This document shows, piece by piece, positions 23,001-36,500 of a DNA stretch of 64,000 bases. The translations under genes were made by a program, and so were the position numbers. Source of the DNA: Acanthochlamys bracteata (taxonomy: Eukaryota > Streptophyta > Magnoliopsida > Pandanales > Velloziaceae). Under the pieces are notes generated by a model, which ran no database searches, was not told where the DNA came from, and saw nothing but the letters and a program-made list of their open reading frames with translations. Location of the stretch: assembly GCA_019914995.1 (NCBI GenBank), contig CM034135.1:7566501-7630500 (forward strand), in the 5' to 3' direction. The first letter of the stretch is position 1. Each line of letters starts with the position of its first letter.

Positions 23001-26000
23001 CATAGTTTCACTTTTGATTAAAGGAATCCCTTCAATATCAGAAGCTTAAAGTAAGACAAGGTTACAACATAATATAACTGAAACAAGTTCAGTAGCCGAA
23101 ATCTGAAACATAACCATCAAACATTTCCAGCCACGACACTTCACCTGAATATAATGGTGAACAACGATTTCGTAATGCTCCTTCAGAGCAGCAAAGAAGA
23201 CCAGTTCATCAATCCTTCCATAACTGGGGGGAAAAAATGGAACCAATAAGCTAGTCGGTTATGATACCTTAATTGACAAAACAAAATAAAGGACAGCCAG
23301 ACAACAGTATAGTCAAAGGGAAGAACTATCTAGTTTATAGTCAAAGACAAGAACGATCAAGTTTATAGAACTGGACTGCCTGCACTACAGATCAGAACTT
23401 GAAGTACTAGACTATCAAAAATCTCCTAATAGTATCATGACGGAATGAATTAATAAGGTAAACATAATCCATGCGCTAGCTTACCTTTCTAGTAATTTCA
23501 TGGTTGTAGCCTCATCTAAGACATCCTTGGAGTCACTTAAAAAGGCTCGAAATTCATTGATGATAGAGTGGTACTCTGAACTGGCATTTTTTAGTTCCAC
23601 ATCATTAACCTTGCTGGCGTCATCTTCCAATAGCAATCGATTTATCTAAGAAAAAACACATTTTAGACATTTAAATTGTTATTGCTACATAAAGGCAAGG
23701 ACATAAGCCAATGCCTCCTTTTGGGAAAATAAAACCACCATATTTACAAATGAATTAATAATGCATCTTTAAGCCTTCTAATAAACAACTTCCAGTTAGT
23801 AGAGTCTTCAATTATCACTCAGAAGAATTGAAGACATTTTACATTTATTTGAAAGCCTTTTGCCTATAGGCTCATAACTTTCAAGCATGTTGTGACAATT
23901 CCCTTCGGCAATGGAACACCAGTCTTTAAATGATATTGGTAAAATAGGGAAAAATAAAACCAAGAACAATATCGAAGGTGCTTTCTTTTAAATTCTGCAC
24001 TAAGGGCATGTTTAAAGTTTATGGTTTATGCTGTAATTAGGTGAATCAGGTGAGCTATTTCCATAAATGTATTCAAGTGTCTAGCCAATGTTTTTTGTTG
24101 TCTTCGTAGAAAATATAAATTCTGATTTTAGAAACATAAAACACATGCAGGTCACATAACCAATTCTGTTATTTTACAGCCCTTGCTTAAAAACTACACT
24201 TTCAATGAAACCATCACTTCACCTGTAGAACCACCACAGATCCTCAAAAGCAACACACCAATTAGAACTATCATAGCCAACTACCAGTGCAACAAAAAAG
24301 CATATGCAAGAATGGTAGTCGTAATCTGTAACAATTCTACTCTTTATAATGTTTATGCTAGATATATGTAATTGGAAATAAAGTTGAAGGTATCTCTTAG
24401 TGCCTCAGGTAAACAGAAGACGAAAGATGCCATGCAAATCTGACGCAATTTACATTAATCAAGAAATACCACCTTGTCCAAGTACAACTCTGTTGCCCAT
24501 GTAGAGACCATTGTTATCTGGCACTTGTCATCCCTCGTGAGACTATCAAGCTTCCGTAACAAGAAAGTCCTCAAAGCATCCTGGACCAAATAAAGAAAGA
24601 CTTGATCTTAGATGACCATCCAAAAGATAAGGATAATTGATAGCAGTCAAACTGAAGTGATGCTAGAGAGTACATATTTCTGTGAAATAAGGGGGTACAT
24701 AAATACTTAATGTCTTGAAATTAAAACTTCATCAGGAAATACTACTTTGATAGAATCATGCAAGCTGCTACGTGCAATAGAGAGATGATGAATGACTTAA
24801 GGCCACAACTATTAGTTAGAAAGTTCTAGCCTAGGAATAGAAGGACCGAAGTTGTAACTTGACAATATCATAATCACCGTATGCTCTTCACAAAACTTTT
24901 GCTGCTTGTGAGAATCATTCTGAAGTATGACGGCAGAAGGACCGAAGTTAGAAGGATTCAGAGAAAACCCAAGATTGACAAGTTCCGTGGTGAGCCAAGA
25001 TTCTCAACAACAAGAACTTAATGATATTTCCACGCTTCAAATGTTCACAAATATTGATCTCAGGAACTATTGTGAAGAGAGCGTGTATGTTATGAGTGGA
25101 ATCAGTAATTCCAAACACTACCTACACATACGAAGAATTATTAAAGCTCGCATACCTAGACTTAGCATAAAAAAGACCTATGAAAAAATTGAGTTAGCAA
25201 GAGAATTCATGAGACCCTGACAAACTATGACGCAAATACTACTTCAGCTCACAGAACATTAATACTACTCCAGCATCATGAGATTCTGGCAAACTAATGC
25301 ATAGATACTACTTCAGCTCATAGAACATTAATACTACTCCAGCATCATGAGATTCTGGCAAAATGCATAGATACTACTTCAGCTCATAAGAAGATTAATA
25401 CTTGGTAACTATTTGGTGAACTACCAACGTAGATGATGGTACATGGTAATTTGCATAGCACATCTAGCTCCACAAGGATAAACTATCACAACAGTAATCT
25501 GTATTGATTATTCTATTTACAATAGAAAAGTTTTATTACCTGCTCACCTACACCAACAAACTTTAAACTGATTTCTTCAAATGATAACACATAGTTTACC
25601 TGTCAAACCACAAAAACAACCAGTTTTATAAAATTCAGATAGACAAAGCTATAGAGCACCATTTATAACTGAAGAAAATAAAATGGAGTTGTAGAAGTTC
25701 ACACGAGGATGTAAGAATTTCTACTTGTGAGCACCATAAACCAAAGAGTTAAAGCCTGGACTAGGTTGTCTCAATTATCGAATTACAACACAAGGCATAG
25801 GTCCAATAGAACTTGTTTACCTAAAACTATTCTATATCAGCCTCCTCGTATTCGGCATAATATGGTGTATCGCAATGCAGAAGAACTACTGGGGACAAAT
25901 TTAAACATTGAGAACATTCACTTCCAATAGCTAAGAGGATCCTTCAGAAAGCAAAAGGTGAGAGGGTGCCGTTGAACTGAAACCTATGCAAGATGAATGG

Positions 26001-26508
26001 ACAGAAGTTACTTCACTAATCATGCTAAAACCTGAGGGTAAATGCTACAAGGTGATTATTAGCATATGGCTCAAGTTCAAATTGGACACTCAAATTTAAT
26101 CTTCCTCTAAAGACCACTAGCTTTGTATATACTTTAATTCAAACTTCAGTTAACCATTATTATGGATGCCCAGAAATGGTGGTTTTATTAATATTAGCAA
26201 ATTCGATGAAGAACGACCAAGTCACTGAAGATAGAACATAAACTTAATATGTAACCTAATACCTTTAAAGAGGAAGATTTACCAAATATGAAAATATGCC
26301 CAATTGCTAGTGGAAAATGCTGATACTTACCCTGTTATGCAACATACAAAAACCTCACCTTTGCATAAAAAGATGCTGCTCGGAGATAGTCTTTTTCAGA
26401 GAAAGCCGCATCAGCCTGCACATACACAAATTGATGAACTTTGGGAAAAAAAAATTGTTCACCACGTACCACGCCCCACCCAACCAAAATAAAAAGAACG
26501 TTGTCATG

Positions 26509-26549
<41 letters not shown>

Positions 26550-29500
26550 AGTTTTACATATAATTCAAAGAGCATATGCATATACGTAATACCCAGAAGG
26601 ACTCAAATTGATGTATTATCAAAACCTGCTTGAAAAAGATATGGACCAATTCCTAATGAATTATGAGAAAAAGGGTGATGCGAAAGGCTGTTATAATGCA
26701 TGAAATAACACATGATGTTTAAACTGCAAAGCCACAACGACCGAGACATACTGTCTACCTGAACTAAATATACTTGGTCTTTTTGGAGTGGACTGCGACA
26801 ATAAGCTAGAGAAGTCGTATACTCCTTCATGTCTAAGTACACTTGCCACATGTCACGGCCTTCATCTTTAACTGTTACCTAAAGATTCATAACATCATGG
26901 ACAAAATAAAATGAGACGCCAAAGCAAATGGAGCTTCAAATAGCAATATATAATAATCTAAACCAAATTAACCTGGAAAATGGAGCTTTCATCATATGCA
27001 TAGAATAGTCCAGCAGTAGCATCATTGCATAATCCAACTATATTTGAATCCGTCTCATAGTCAAACTTCAGCTCGTCCACTATCTTTTGGCTGATCCTGT
27101 TCACAACCTGCCAAGAAGTGCAGTTTGTTTGAGTTAAACTAGAAAAAGTAACAAATCAAATTTATACCATAGTACTGTTAAGCTTTTCATATGAACACAG
27201 GGAGAAAGATTCAATGCATGCTGAATAACCATCTACACGAGTTTAAAGAAAATGGAGAAGATAATAGTTAAATCTTTACCTTTTCCCCGTAACTGGATAA
27301 TAGAAATGGATATGGGGAAGCAAATATTTGTTAAAGCAAATATAGACAAAATAGCTAATGAAAAACTAAAACAATCAAGGAATACAATAATAAGAAAACC
27401 TCAAATATTTCACTTTGCTTCAGACATGAATAGTCCTTAAAATAGTGGCTACATCCCCCCAGGTTTGGTGGTAAGGGCATCAAACCCCAGCAAGGTCGTA
27501 TAGTTTAAAATAGTTGCTACATTTTTTTCACAAGGATAACCATCTGAAGGCGCCTTATTCACAGCATACCTTTCCATTTTGAGCTGCTATCAGACGAAGA
27601 GAAATATGATGCTTAAATATTTTATGAACATTTTAGCAAGGATAAGGTGTCATTTGGGAGTGCGTTTGGGAGAAGCACCCAAACGCACTCCCTTGGTAGA
27701 GCTCAAACACAATTTTTTTGGCTCTAACTTTTCTTTTTAAAATTCACCCCGCAATTATTTAGGGGCTTTCCAGGAAACCAGCTTGTCTTTTTTGCAGTTT
27801 AAAAAAAAAAAAGCATCTTACTTTAGGCAAACGAAATGACCCTTAAAAGTGTAATAATGTAGTCAAAGCAAGCATCCACATATATATGCTTGACAGCATG
27901 CATATGCATTCAGTTATATGACGGACATTCTTTCAGCAAACTCACAATACAAAATTCACAAGAAAAAAGTAAACATGTACGAACATTTTCTTTTAAGAGT
28001 TTGTTTAAAAAGATCCATGAAATAATTTTTGCATCTGATTTACAAGAGTTGTTTAAAAGATCATGGACAATATTAAACCTTTCTAGAAGGTTCCATACCT
28101 TGATTCTGTTGCCTATTAAAAGTAAAAAGTGGAACTCAGAAACTGCAAGGGAACATGGTTTTGTTTCTTCAATATCACTAATTGTTGCATAGCCCAGCAA
28201 ACCCTTGTTCTCCACAAAATTTTCATCCCCACCAGTTGAGCTGGAAAAACAAGATAAGGAAAACATCAAGCAAAGTTACTCATTAGAGTATCAAGAGAGC
28301 CTCCAAGTATAGTAAAGTAAATACCATCATCCGCTTTGCTTGGTGTTCCTTTCAAATTGCCCAATTACATTTTATATTTTCCAAACTAATAAATTATTGA
28401 GCATGGCCTTTGTTTCTTTTGTGACTCTTTAATCGATTAGCAAGTAGAGTTTGCTCGCAGTGATGCCGCGTGTCGTGTCAAAGTTCACTATTATCAATGC
28501 TGGACGTGATCCATTTAAGTAAAATATAAGCTACAGATTACTGGTGACCTCCAATAAAATCAAAAGGGAACTTTAGCAACCAGTATTAAAACAGAAGCAA
28601 AGCAAGCTATCAACTTCAAAACATACCTAGAGTTAAGAGATTAAGTATGATATTTAACCAATTGTTGATTCTAAAGATCAAATTCAAGTGTATGGAACTC
28701 CACCAATAACAAACTGAGGACATATCATATATTACCTATGTTGAGCACCAAAGTTCAAATCTCCATGATATATTCCAGCTCCAGAAAGCCACGCAAAATG
28801 CTTTGCCCTCCTTTGCTTGATGAAAAAATGTAATTCACTGCAAGCCATAACAAATAATAATAATAATTACATGTTTCATTGTCAATTCCAAAAACTTAAA
28901 ACGTGATGATATCTAGAAAACTCATCTAATTCCCTAGCCACAAAGATCGACAAAGTTTCGGCACAAACAAGATCATCGACAATAAAGAGAATTTCTACAA
29001 GCAAAATGAGAGAAGTACTCCATGGGATGCATGGTGGACACATTTACCAATGTTATGACATCATGAGTGTGTTGGTGACACTAGTCACATAAGATGAGGA
29101 AAGCTAGTGCTAAATTTTATCTATTACTTGTTATGCAATCCTTAAACCACGGAACAAGTGGAGCAAAGATAGAGCAAAGATCAAAGCAATAAGAAAATCA
29201 CGACTTGCCTATTTGGTATTTCTCCAGGAAGCTCCATAAAGTGAACTGCTCTATCTGAATAGCTTCCAAAAACTGTCTGCAACCACAAGCAATGCAGAGA
29301 TTGCAGCCTTACAGTCTTGAACATCATTTTAAATTTGTGATATCAACTTCAATATGCAAGTCACTTCTTATTAGGCCTTAAGTAAGATTTTAAGTAACAG
29401 TTCCATATTCAAGAATCAAAATAGAACTTCATTTAGAGGAACATGAAAGCTAAATAACTAAACTAAATATAGAATGTCTTCTTTCACAATTTCCTTCAAC

Positions 29501-31258
29501 GCCAGCAATCACTTGCTTTACCTTTCAATAGAGAGTTTCATGAAGGGAAAAATGAGTTTTCATCAGCATATTATAGGTTTAGATACATAATGTATGCCAC
29601 AATACTACTAGGTATTTGCTCTTAGAAAGGTTGCAGAAACTATTGGTCCATCTCTATCTAAATGTTCAAAAGAAAAGATATTGCAATATATTCCAATACC
29701 GTTTACCTCAAGCGTTCCAATGCCTGTGAAAGAGTAGAGCCTTGTTGGTGTCACAGCCATAACATAGTATCTGGTAGCATTACCGACTACAGCTGTTTCC
29801 ATCTGCATACAAGAATAAAATTCATCATCATGATCGGATCATCTATTATCACTGCTAGTCAAATGAGGAATGGCAACACATCACCTGCAAACCCATGATT
29901 GCTTCAGGAAGCTCAGTCAACACAAACAACAACTTGACATGCTTCTCCTTCTTGTCCACCTCATCCACCATCATTTCATATATCTGCCCATTATCGGTTC
30001 CAAGAATGATTTCCTTTGTTGACACTGAATCAGAGCCATCACACATTAGGACAATATTCTGCAAGGTGAAGTGGATCACAAATAGGAATTACAGATTGAA
30101 TTTTCGCTGAAGCTTGATATACGAAATTCTCTCTAAGTTTATAGCAGTTAACACTAGCCAAAATAAGAAAGACAGTTTATTTTGAAACATGAGACTTGGT
30201 AAACACAATACAGCATCTATGATCCGACTGGAAACCTGCTATGCTTGTCGATAACAGCAAGTCCTGTAGAACAACCAAAAGAATCCTATAGAGAAAGTAA
30301 TGGATTTAAAATATCAAAAATTTCATGAATCCAAGGAGATGCATGTCTATCTTTTTTAGATGGAGGCGCACGAGCGACCTATCTAGAAAAAGTTTCAGAA
30401 GCAGCTCCTATAGGGTATTCACAAAGAGTGTGCACAAGTGAGGGGGTATAATCTCCTTTGGATACTTGCTGAAAGCAAAAAACATAAAAGTTAAATTTAT
30501 AAAAAGTTTGTCAACCGCTAATAACCTTTCAAACTCGTCAGCTAAACATCATTGCCAGCGTCACAAGCTTAAGAACTAATTCGCAATATGCAGAATAAAA
30601 GATTAAACAAAATAACTAGTTTGCCAAATAATCAAAGCATGAAATCATACTTAGCAACAGATAGTCCACTTTGGAATTCAAATTGTCCGTACCTTCTGTA
30701 ATCAATTGGCGATTCCAGGCGACTGCATTAACAACTAGTCCCTTGAGCTTGGGAATGGACCTTGGTTTTGCCCACTTAGCATGAGTGTAGAAAGTCTCCG
30801 CTCCTCCGCCACCCGCATTCATCACTGCTGCTATACAGTGGCTCCCACCAGGGTCCGAAAAAACCCTGCGCACCATTGCCGCGTTCGCGATTTCAATCTC
30901 TGTACATTCAAGACCCAAGTCAATTTCCAGACAAAATAGAACATCAAACATTAAGGAAATCTCCCTGCCAATGCATGAATCATAAATAACCGAGTAGCGA
31001 ACACCGAGGAGCTTCTAGGGAAATTCTATTTGGTAAATCAAGGGAGAGAGAGAGAGAGAGAGAGGTCAATTAACCTTGGGAGACTCCTCGGCCGAAGTCG
31101 TGGCGAACGATGAAGCCGCGAGACGTGGCGACGACGATCACGTCATTGCCGGAAGCGACAGAAGTGATCGATCCGCGGCCCTGTGCGGCGTGACGATCTA
31201 GTAGCTCCACCGAGAACAAACGTCCTCCGCCACCGCCGCTGCTGGAGATGGAGTCCAT
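17063..31258 (-). CDS. VPS18: VPS18, HOPS/CORVET vacuolar tethering subunit, 993 aa
   Basis: Complete model with 23 coding exons, right to left: 31258-31075, 30899-30693, 30024-29885, 29802-29707, 29276-29209, 28837-28736, 28240-28099, 27107-26973, 26878-26759, 26415-26359, 25599-25540, 24580-24473, 23645-23485, 23223-23145, 22717-22655, 22469-22339, 22150-22045, 20963-20775, 19533-19306, 18410-18255, 17960-17799, 17658-17542, 17233-17063. The sum is 2982 bases with every frame closing; Arabidopsis VPS18 is about 990 aa. The N-terminal beta-propeller includes DPGGSHCIA, ETFYTHAKW and YYVMAVTPTRLYSFTG. The middle is a clathrin-repeat solenoid (EVIKYLEYCVHNLHNEDPGIH, KYALRLCLKEKRMRACVHIY). A C-terminal RING is formed by C843/C846, CGHAFHAQC (877-885) and CPFC (950-953). 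VPS18 tethers membranes at the vacuole and late endosome. Intron 5 starts GC rather than GT. Large introns carry a MITE, tandem repeats and (GA)n tracts. Confidence 0.95.
25225..25400. repeat. Tandem repeat, ~66-69 bp unit, about 2.5 copies
   Basis: In the VPS18 intron between the exons at 25540 and 24580, ACTACTTCAGCTCA(C/T) recurs at about 25238, 25307 and 25373. AGAACATTAATACTACTCC and AGCATCATGAGATTCTGGCA lie between. The copies are nearly identical, suggesting a recent expansion. Confidence 0.8.
26513..26541. repeat. (GA)n microsatellite in VPS18 intron
   Basis: About 14 uninterrupted GA units lie between coding exons 9 and 10 of VPS18. Confidence 0.9.
27644..27845. mobile_element. MITE-like element with internal perfect hairpin
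   Basis: The left end AAGGTGTCATTT and right end AAATGACCCTT are near-perfect inverted copies, 202 bp apart, in the VPS18 intron between exons 7 and 8. Just inside the left end, GGGAGTGCGTTTGGG (27656-27670) is exactly complementary to CCCAAACGCACTCCC (27678-27692) across a 7-base loop. Target duplications are not clear. The word GTGCGTTTGGGAG also forms the terminal repeats of the element at 47648. Confidence 0.6.
31039..31064. repeat. (GA)n microsatellite near VPS18 exon 1
   Basis: On the VPS18 strand this is a (CT)n tract beginning about 10 bases after the exon 1 donor site. Confidence 0.9.
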
Positions 31259-31414
31259 GGTTGGTTTATTTAGTTTTAAGAAAGAGGAGATCGTCGAGTT
31301 TGTCTGGAAATAGAAAGAGAGATGTTTGTGTGCAGTTACCCGCGAAGAATAATAGATAACGCGTTACTCAAACGTGGAAACCTCTTAATGGTTACATTCT
31401 GTAAGAAGACAAGA

Positions 31415-31650
31415 GCCTGTTTGATACGGCTTATGATAAAGTACTTATCAATTTTTTTTTATTTTATATTTTTTAATACATATTTTATAAATATATAAAA
31501 ATTTATTTAAAATTTTAGAAAATATAAAAAAATTCTACGGAGTGAGATTTTTTTATTATATATTTTTATTATTTTTTTATAAAAAAAATAAAAATATTTT
31601 TTATTTTAAAAAAATTTTATTTTATAAGAATTATTAAACACTTTCAGAGT
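31415..31650. mobile_element. MITE-like element
   Basis: The left part contains CCTGTTTGATACGGCTTATG. The right part reversed gives AGTGTTTAATAATTCTTAT, a loose terminal inverted pair. The interior, including TTCTACGGAGTGAGA and TATAAAAATTTATTTAAAAT, matches the reverse complement of the element at 47648, so both belong to one family in opposite orientation. Confidence 0.55.
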
Positions 31651-33267
31651 CTTTATTTATTGACGAATTGGGCCATTCGGCTCTGACATGCGTTGTAAAA
31701 TGGGCTTCAGAAAGACCTATACGGACTTATCAGAAAAAACATTTATCAACAGGCCCAATAATTAATGAATGGCCGTGATAAAATTTTGGCAAGTACAGAC
31801 GTGATTGCGCATGAGTTTGATTATAATTGAATTAATTAATTACGAAAAAATCAATTGATTATCGTTAAATTTTTTAATTGATAATGCGATTATAAATTAG
31901 TCTCCCAATTTTAATATTAATTGTAGTTAAGCACTATGTTGTCAAGCAAAGAAGAACATAATTTTTTGGTGATTATTTTGACCATGATTGAGATCATGGC
32001 TGACATATAAATAATCAAATTGCTCAATTGCTTAAAATTGATCAAAGGCTCAAACCAAGAGTGTTATGTTTTTTTTAATTAAAGTATCACTATTTTAAGT
32101 TCAAAATGAATATGTCTTAACGTCACGCATGACTTACTCAAATCTAAACTATTTCGTTAATTAATTGCTCAATTACGATTATAAAAATAACGAGCCATGA
32201 TTGTGTCTATGAAATAAAAAATGTCAAAATAATTTTATTTTAATGTTTTTCCATAATACTCATGATTGCGTAAGAGATTATAGAGATAAGCCTCTTAATA
32301 TTATCAAGCATGAAATATTTCCATCTGGCAAAAGTAAATAAAAAGCATATAAAAATAGAACCAATTCTCCAGAAGTAGCACACACATCCATATAGAAAAG
32401 AACAAGTTCTCCAGAAACGAAACAACAAACCGTAACCAATTACAATCAGCCACCTATTCCATGATTCCGTGAAGTCGGCCACATCAGCATGAGTTGAAGT
32501 TTAGAATATTGCAAGATCGGTCTTCAATAAAATATTCAACAATTTCATTTAAACATAATTTCCATCTACAAAGTTGCAGCAAAATCACGCTACGGAGTCG
32601 TTTATATTCTCCAAACTTTATTTAAATCACTTCAACTTTATTTTAAATCTTTCTTTTAATATTTATATTCTCAAACCTTTTAAATACTTAGAATTCTTTT
32701 TTAAAAGTATTAAGCTTTGAACGAAATTCTATACTTATATTAATAATTTTTAAAAAACAAAAATTTTATAAAAAAATATTTCTAAATAATTATTTTAAAT
32801 AACCTTCAACGATCTCTACAAAATTACTAGTTACATGATTTGAAATTTAATTACTTAAATAAGGTACTGCTCAGATTATTATAGTAGGATATTAAATGAA
32901 ATTTGAGTATTAGTGTGAGTTAAATTTATTTTTTCTAAAAAAGTTAATTCTAATTCATTTTTAAAACAAAATATACATAAAGCTTAAAATTAATTTTTTT
33001 TGTCAAAAATTTTTGTAACTAAAATTTCAAATCCAAACTCGTTTTATATAACAAATAAATACAAGAAATAACCCATTTTCAAACTTCGGTTTTTCAAAAA
33101 CTTTAGAACGTAACAGCATATGCTCTTATTGTTAACAAGTGATTTTTAGTTTTTAGTTTAACGAATTATATAAATAACAGTACAATTACAAAGCAAAAGA
33201 CTTACCAAAAAACAAACAAAGTCTTTACTGTAATTCATACAGTAAGAGAAATTCTAGAAAAATTTAG

Positions 33268-33505
33268 GGCTTGTTTACTAATTTATGACATTTATTCTCT
33301 TAAAACTTATTTTAATACAAATTAATAAAAACTTTTGAAATAAATTATTTATTAAAAACTTATTTTTTAAAATTTTAATTTTAAATTCAATATTAATATA
33401 AAATAAATATAAAATTATTTTATATAATATTATTAATTTTAATTTATGTTAAATTTACTTTCAAATAATATAAGTTTACTTCCAAATAAACACGTACTTG
33501 CTAAG
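33268..33505. mobile_element. MITE-like element
   Basis: Begins GGGCTTGTTTACTAATTTA. The right end reversed reads GTACGTGTTTATTTGGAAG. An AT-rich non-coding interior separates them. Such G/C-start, TGTTTA-type ends recur at 36501. Confidence 0.45.
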
Positions 33506-34017
33506 AATAAATTCTGTTAAGAACGTAACTACTGGAAACTCTTTTTCACTTCACAATATTCCGCACAACCTTTACCTCTTTTTAAAATAATAAATAAGTG
33601 AGAAGTCACTTCTTTGATGATTGATTATTACGGTTATTATACACAATGAAGAAACATAAACAAAATTGGATTTTAAAAGGCTTCGTTTGCAAAAGCGCAG
33701 TTCTTTTAAATTTCAAACTCCACTGCTAGAGATCTCTGACTTTGTTTTCTCTGCTATTTATCTTTCTTTTTGTTTGCCCTCTGTTTCACACCTGAAGACA
33801 AACCAAAACCGTCCAAAGATTCAATCTTTTTTAAATTCTTCGTGTTTAAATCCGGTCGTAATCCAAGTCAGAGTAGTTAGTTCGTTCGCCGGATTTGTCC
33901 GCTGGTGGAGTAGTTGCTGTTTTGATTCAATTTCTTTCTTTTATTTTTCTTCTTTTTCTTCTTTTGTTTCGTGTTTGATAAAGAAAAAAGATCAAACAAT
34001 CAAGATTTGGTTTGTTT

Positions 34018-35587
34018 ATGGCTTCTTCGATATTGGGATCGACGAGTAGAGCAATGGGTAGCCCGTTTTTTACAGAGTTCAGAAAGCAAGCTTCGAGCTT
34101 TTTGAAGGAGAAGATCAAGACGGCTAGACTTGCTCTCACAGATGTCACCCCTGCGCAGCTGTAAGCAATCTTTTTACTCTGATGGAAGTTTGAATTCAAA
34201 CGGGTCACTGTAATTTCTGTTGGATGAATTCTATAAATTTTTTGGATAATTTTGTGATTTTGTTTTACTGCTACTATAATTTAGCTTCTACTTGTGGTAT
34301 ATGAACAAATCTTTTCCACAATTTTTGTTTATGGGTTTCTTCGGACGACCAATTGATCTTAATTTGAACTCTGGTTTGTGGTTCATCTTTTTAAGGCCTT
34401 TCAAAATTTTATCCTTTTTTCCAATAAAAATTGATGCTGATATATAGATAAAAGAATATGGATTTCCTCTTTCTGAAAGGTTTTTTCCATGAAGTTTTAT
34501 TTTTTTTTAAAATATTTGTTGTTGGTTACTATGATTCTTCTCTGATATCGGCAATTTTGAAAAAAAATTTCACCACATCGGATCTTTTGTTGCTTTTTCT
34601 TCACTGTTTTTTTTAAAAAGTTACAAAACTTTTTGTGCGTGTAGGATGACTGAAGAGATAACCAAAGGTAATTCAAACCCGCCGGATGCTAGGACGATGA
34701 CATTCATTTCAAAGGCAGCCTTTGAAGTTGATGACTACTGGAGGATTGTTGAGATTTTACATAAAAGGTTTGTTCTAAGAAATCCAAATTTTCTAGCTTT
34801 AACCTTTAATTGATGTCAAGTTGTCAGCTTAAAAGCTTTTTGTTATCAGATTTTCGAAGTTTGATCGGAGACAATGGAGGGAGGCCTATAACTCTCTGCT
34901 ACTGCTTGAGCATTTACTAACACATGGACCAGAGAGTGTGGCTGAGGAGTTTCAGATTGACAAAGAAGTCATTGAAGAGATGTGCAAATTTCAGTACATT
35001 GACGAGAAGGGGTAAGGGAAACTAACTCAAAAAGATCTTGCGATGAAAACTTTAAGAATTTCTCCGTTGATCAAATGCTTAGCTTCTATATCTTTGGTCT
35101 TTGTAGATTCAATTGGGGATTGGCAGTGGCGAAAAAGGGGCACAGAGTACTTGATCTTCTGCTTAAAGGACGGTTATGGAGGGAGGAAAGGGACAGAGCT
35201 CGCAAGGTGAGTCGCGAAATCCAGGGTTTCGGAAGCTTCAACCAGAGATATCCATCTGTCAATGAAGAAAAACATCCTAATATTTACCGAAAGACAAATT
35301 CATATCATGAAAATTCTGGAATTCGGGATGATGTAGCTGAGGGTCAGAAGATTAGCGCCCCTGTTGTGAGCTCTTTGAAACTAAGCTCAAATGATAACAA
35401 GAAAAACTTACTTTGGATAGGCAAGGAAAATCTTGTTGCTGGAGCTCAGCTTGTTCATATGCCCCCTCTAGAATCAAAGCTGCTTCTTTCTAAGCAGCCA
35501 AACATTGAGATCCCACCAGATGTTCATCCATTCGAAAATCTCGAGCATCAGAGTATGGAATCACGCCTTCTTTTTAGTCAATCATGA
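34018..35587 (+). CDS. ENTH-domain (epsin-like) protein, 302 aa
   Basis: Four coding exons, 34018-34160, 34645-34767, 34850-35011 and 35107-35587, total 909 bases with all frames closing. The ENTH domain covers about residues 15-150: FFTEFRKQASSFLKEKIKTA, ARLALTDVTPAQLMTEEITK, FEVDDYWRIVEILHKRF, YNSLLLLEHLLTHGPESVAE, and GLAVAKKGHRVLDLL followed by ERDRARKVSREIQGFGSF. ENTH proteins bind phosphoinositides and act as clathrin-coat adaptors at Golgi, endosome or plasma membrane. This one resembles the short plant ENTH/VHS proteins rather than full EPSIN1-3. The ~130-residue tail is Ser/Asn-rich and low in recognisable domains. I started at MASSILGS; a second Met (MGSPFF) lies 12 codons later and could also serve. 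Confidence 0.9.
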
Positions 35588-36500
35588 GATTAAAAATTGC
35601 CCGAGGATTTAATCGAAGTTGTAAAAGGAGAAGGTGATATAAGTCATTGGATGTGTTTATACTGCTCTCTGGTATGTAGGTTGAGAAGGTATGCCCAGGA
35701 ACTGAATTAATCCTTTATGATCTTGAGGTGTGTCCAAAGTAGACATCGTGTCTGCAGAATTTTTTCGTATTTTATGTTAAGCGAGTAATTAGTTAGCCAT
35801 GTATGAGCACATGCTGTCTTAGTACCTAACATAATTAATATGTAAATTATAAGATACCTATAAGTTGTGGTGGATATTATAGCTAAAAGTTACTTTGTAG
35901 TTGAAGTTTCTATTGATGAATGTGTTTCTTTTCTCATTTGTGTGTGGTATTTGAGCTATGCATGTGAATTCTTTCCTGACTCCAATATGAAATGCTATCA
36001 AGTAGTCAGTTGAAGTTTTAAGGGATGTGATAAGTAACTGTGTTTTCTTGCTTCAAAAGAGTTGAGCTCATAGTTAAAGCTACTTTGCACGATTCGATAT
36101 GCTTTGTTGATGAACATTAAGTCGATTTACCTAGGAAAATACACGCTATTAATATCAGTCATCGTATGCACAATATGATGATCTGATAGTTGCCTTTGTC
36201 TGATATAGTGTCTCTATATTGTTGAAGATCAAGAAGTTTAGAAGTCAATGATTTCTACCAATAGTGTCAGGTCATAAAAATTAGTCAACATCATTGGTCT
36301 TTGCTATACTTAGTCCAAAAAGCATGGCCATTTGACTATCTCCAGACTCCTCTCCTATACGGTAAAAAATTACTTGCATTTGATATACTCTGATCAAATT
36401 AAAGTAAGCATCTAATTTATGTCGATCCTGCAAGAACAGGAACACAATCCACTGTAATTTCTGACCTCTTGTTACTTTTTGTTGTGATTTTGCCTGAAGG

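Larger units (their letters stand above)
31259..34017. other. Divergent intergenic region, VPS18 and ENTH gene
   Basis: Holds the promoters of VPS18 (left edge) and the ENTH gene (right edge, with a T/C-rich leader from about 33670). It also holds two MITE-like elements (31415 and 33268). The stretch 31650-33260 is AT-rich and I see nothing else in it. Confidence 0.5.

Noticed and set aside
24927-25220. 97-codon plus-strand open frame inside VPS18
   Set aside because: Lies wholly in a VPS18 intron on the opposite strand. No recognisable domain.
33666-34049. 127-codon plus-strand open frame overlapping the ENTH gene start
   Set aside because: It covers the probable 5' leader of the ENTH gene in another frame, and its content is low-complexity Ser/Phe.
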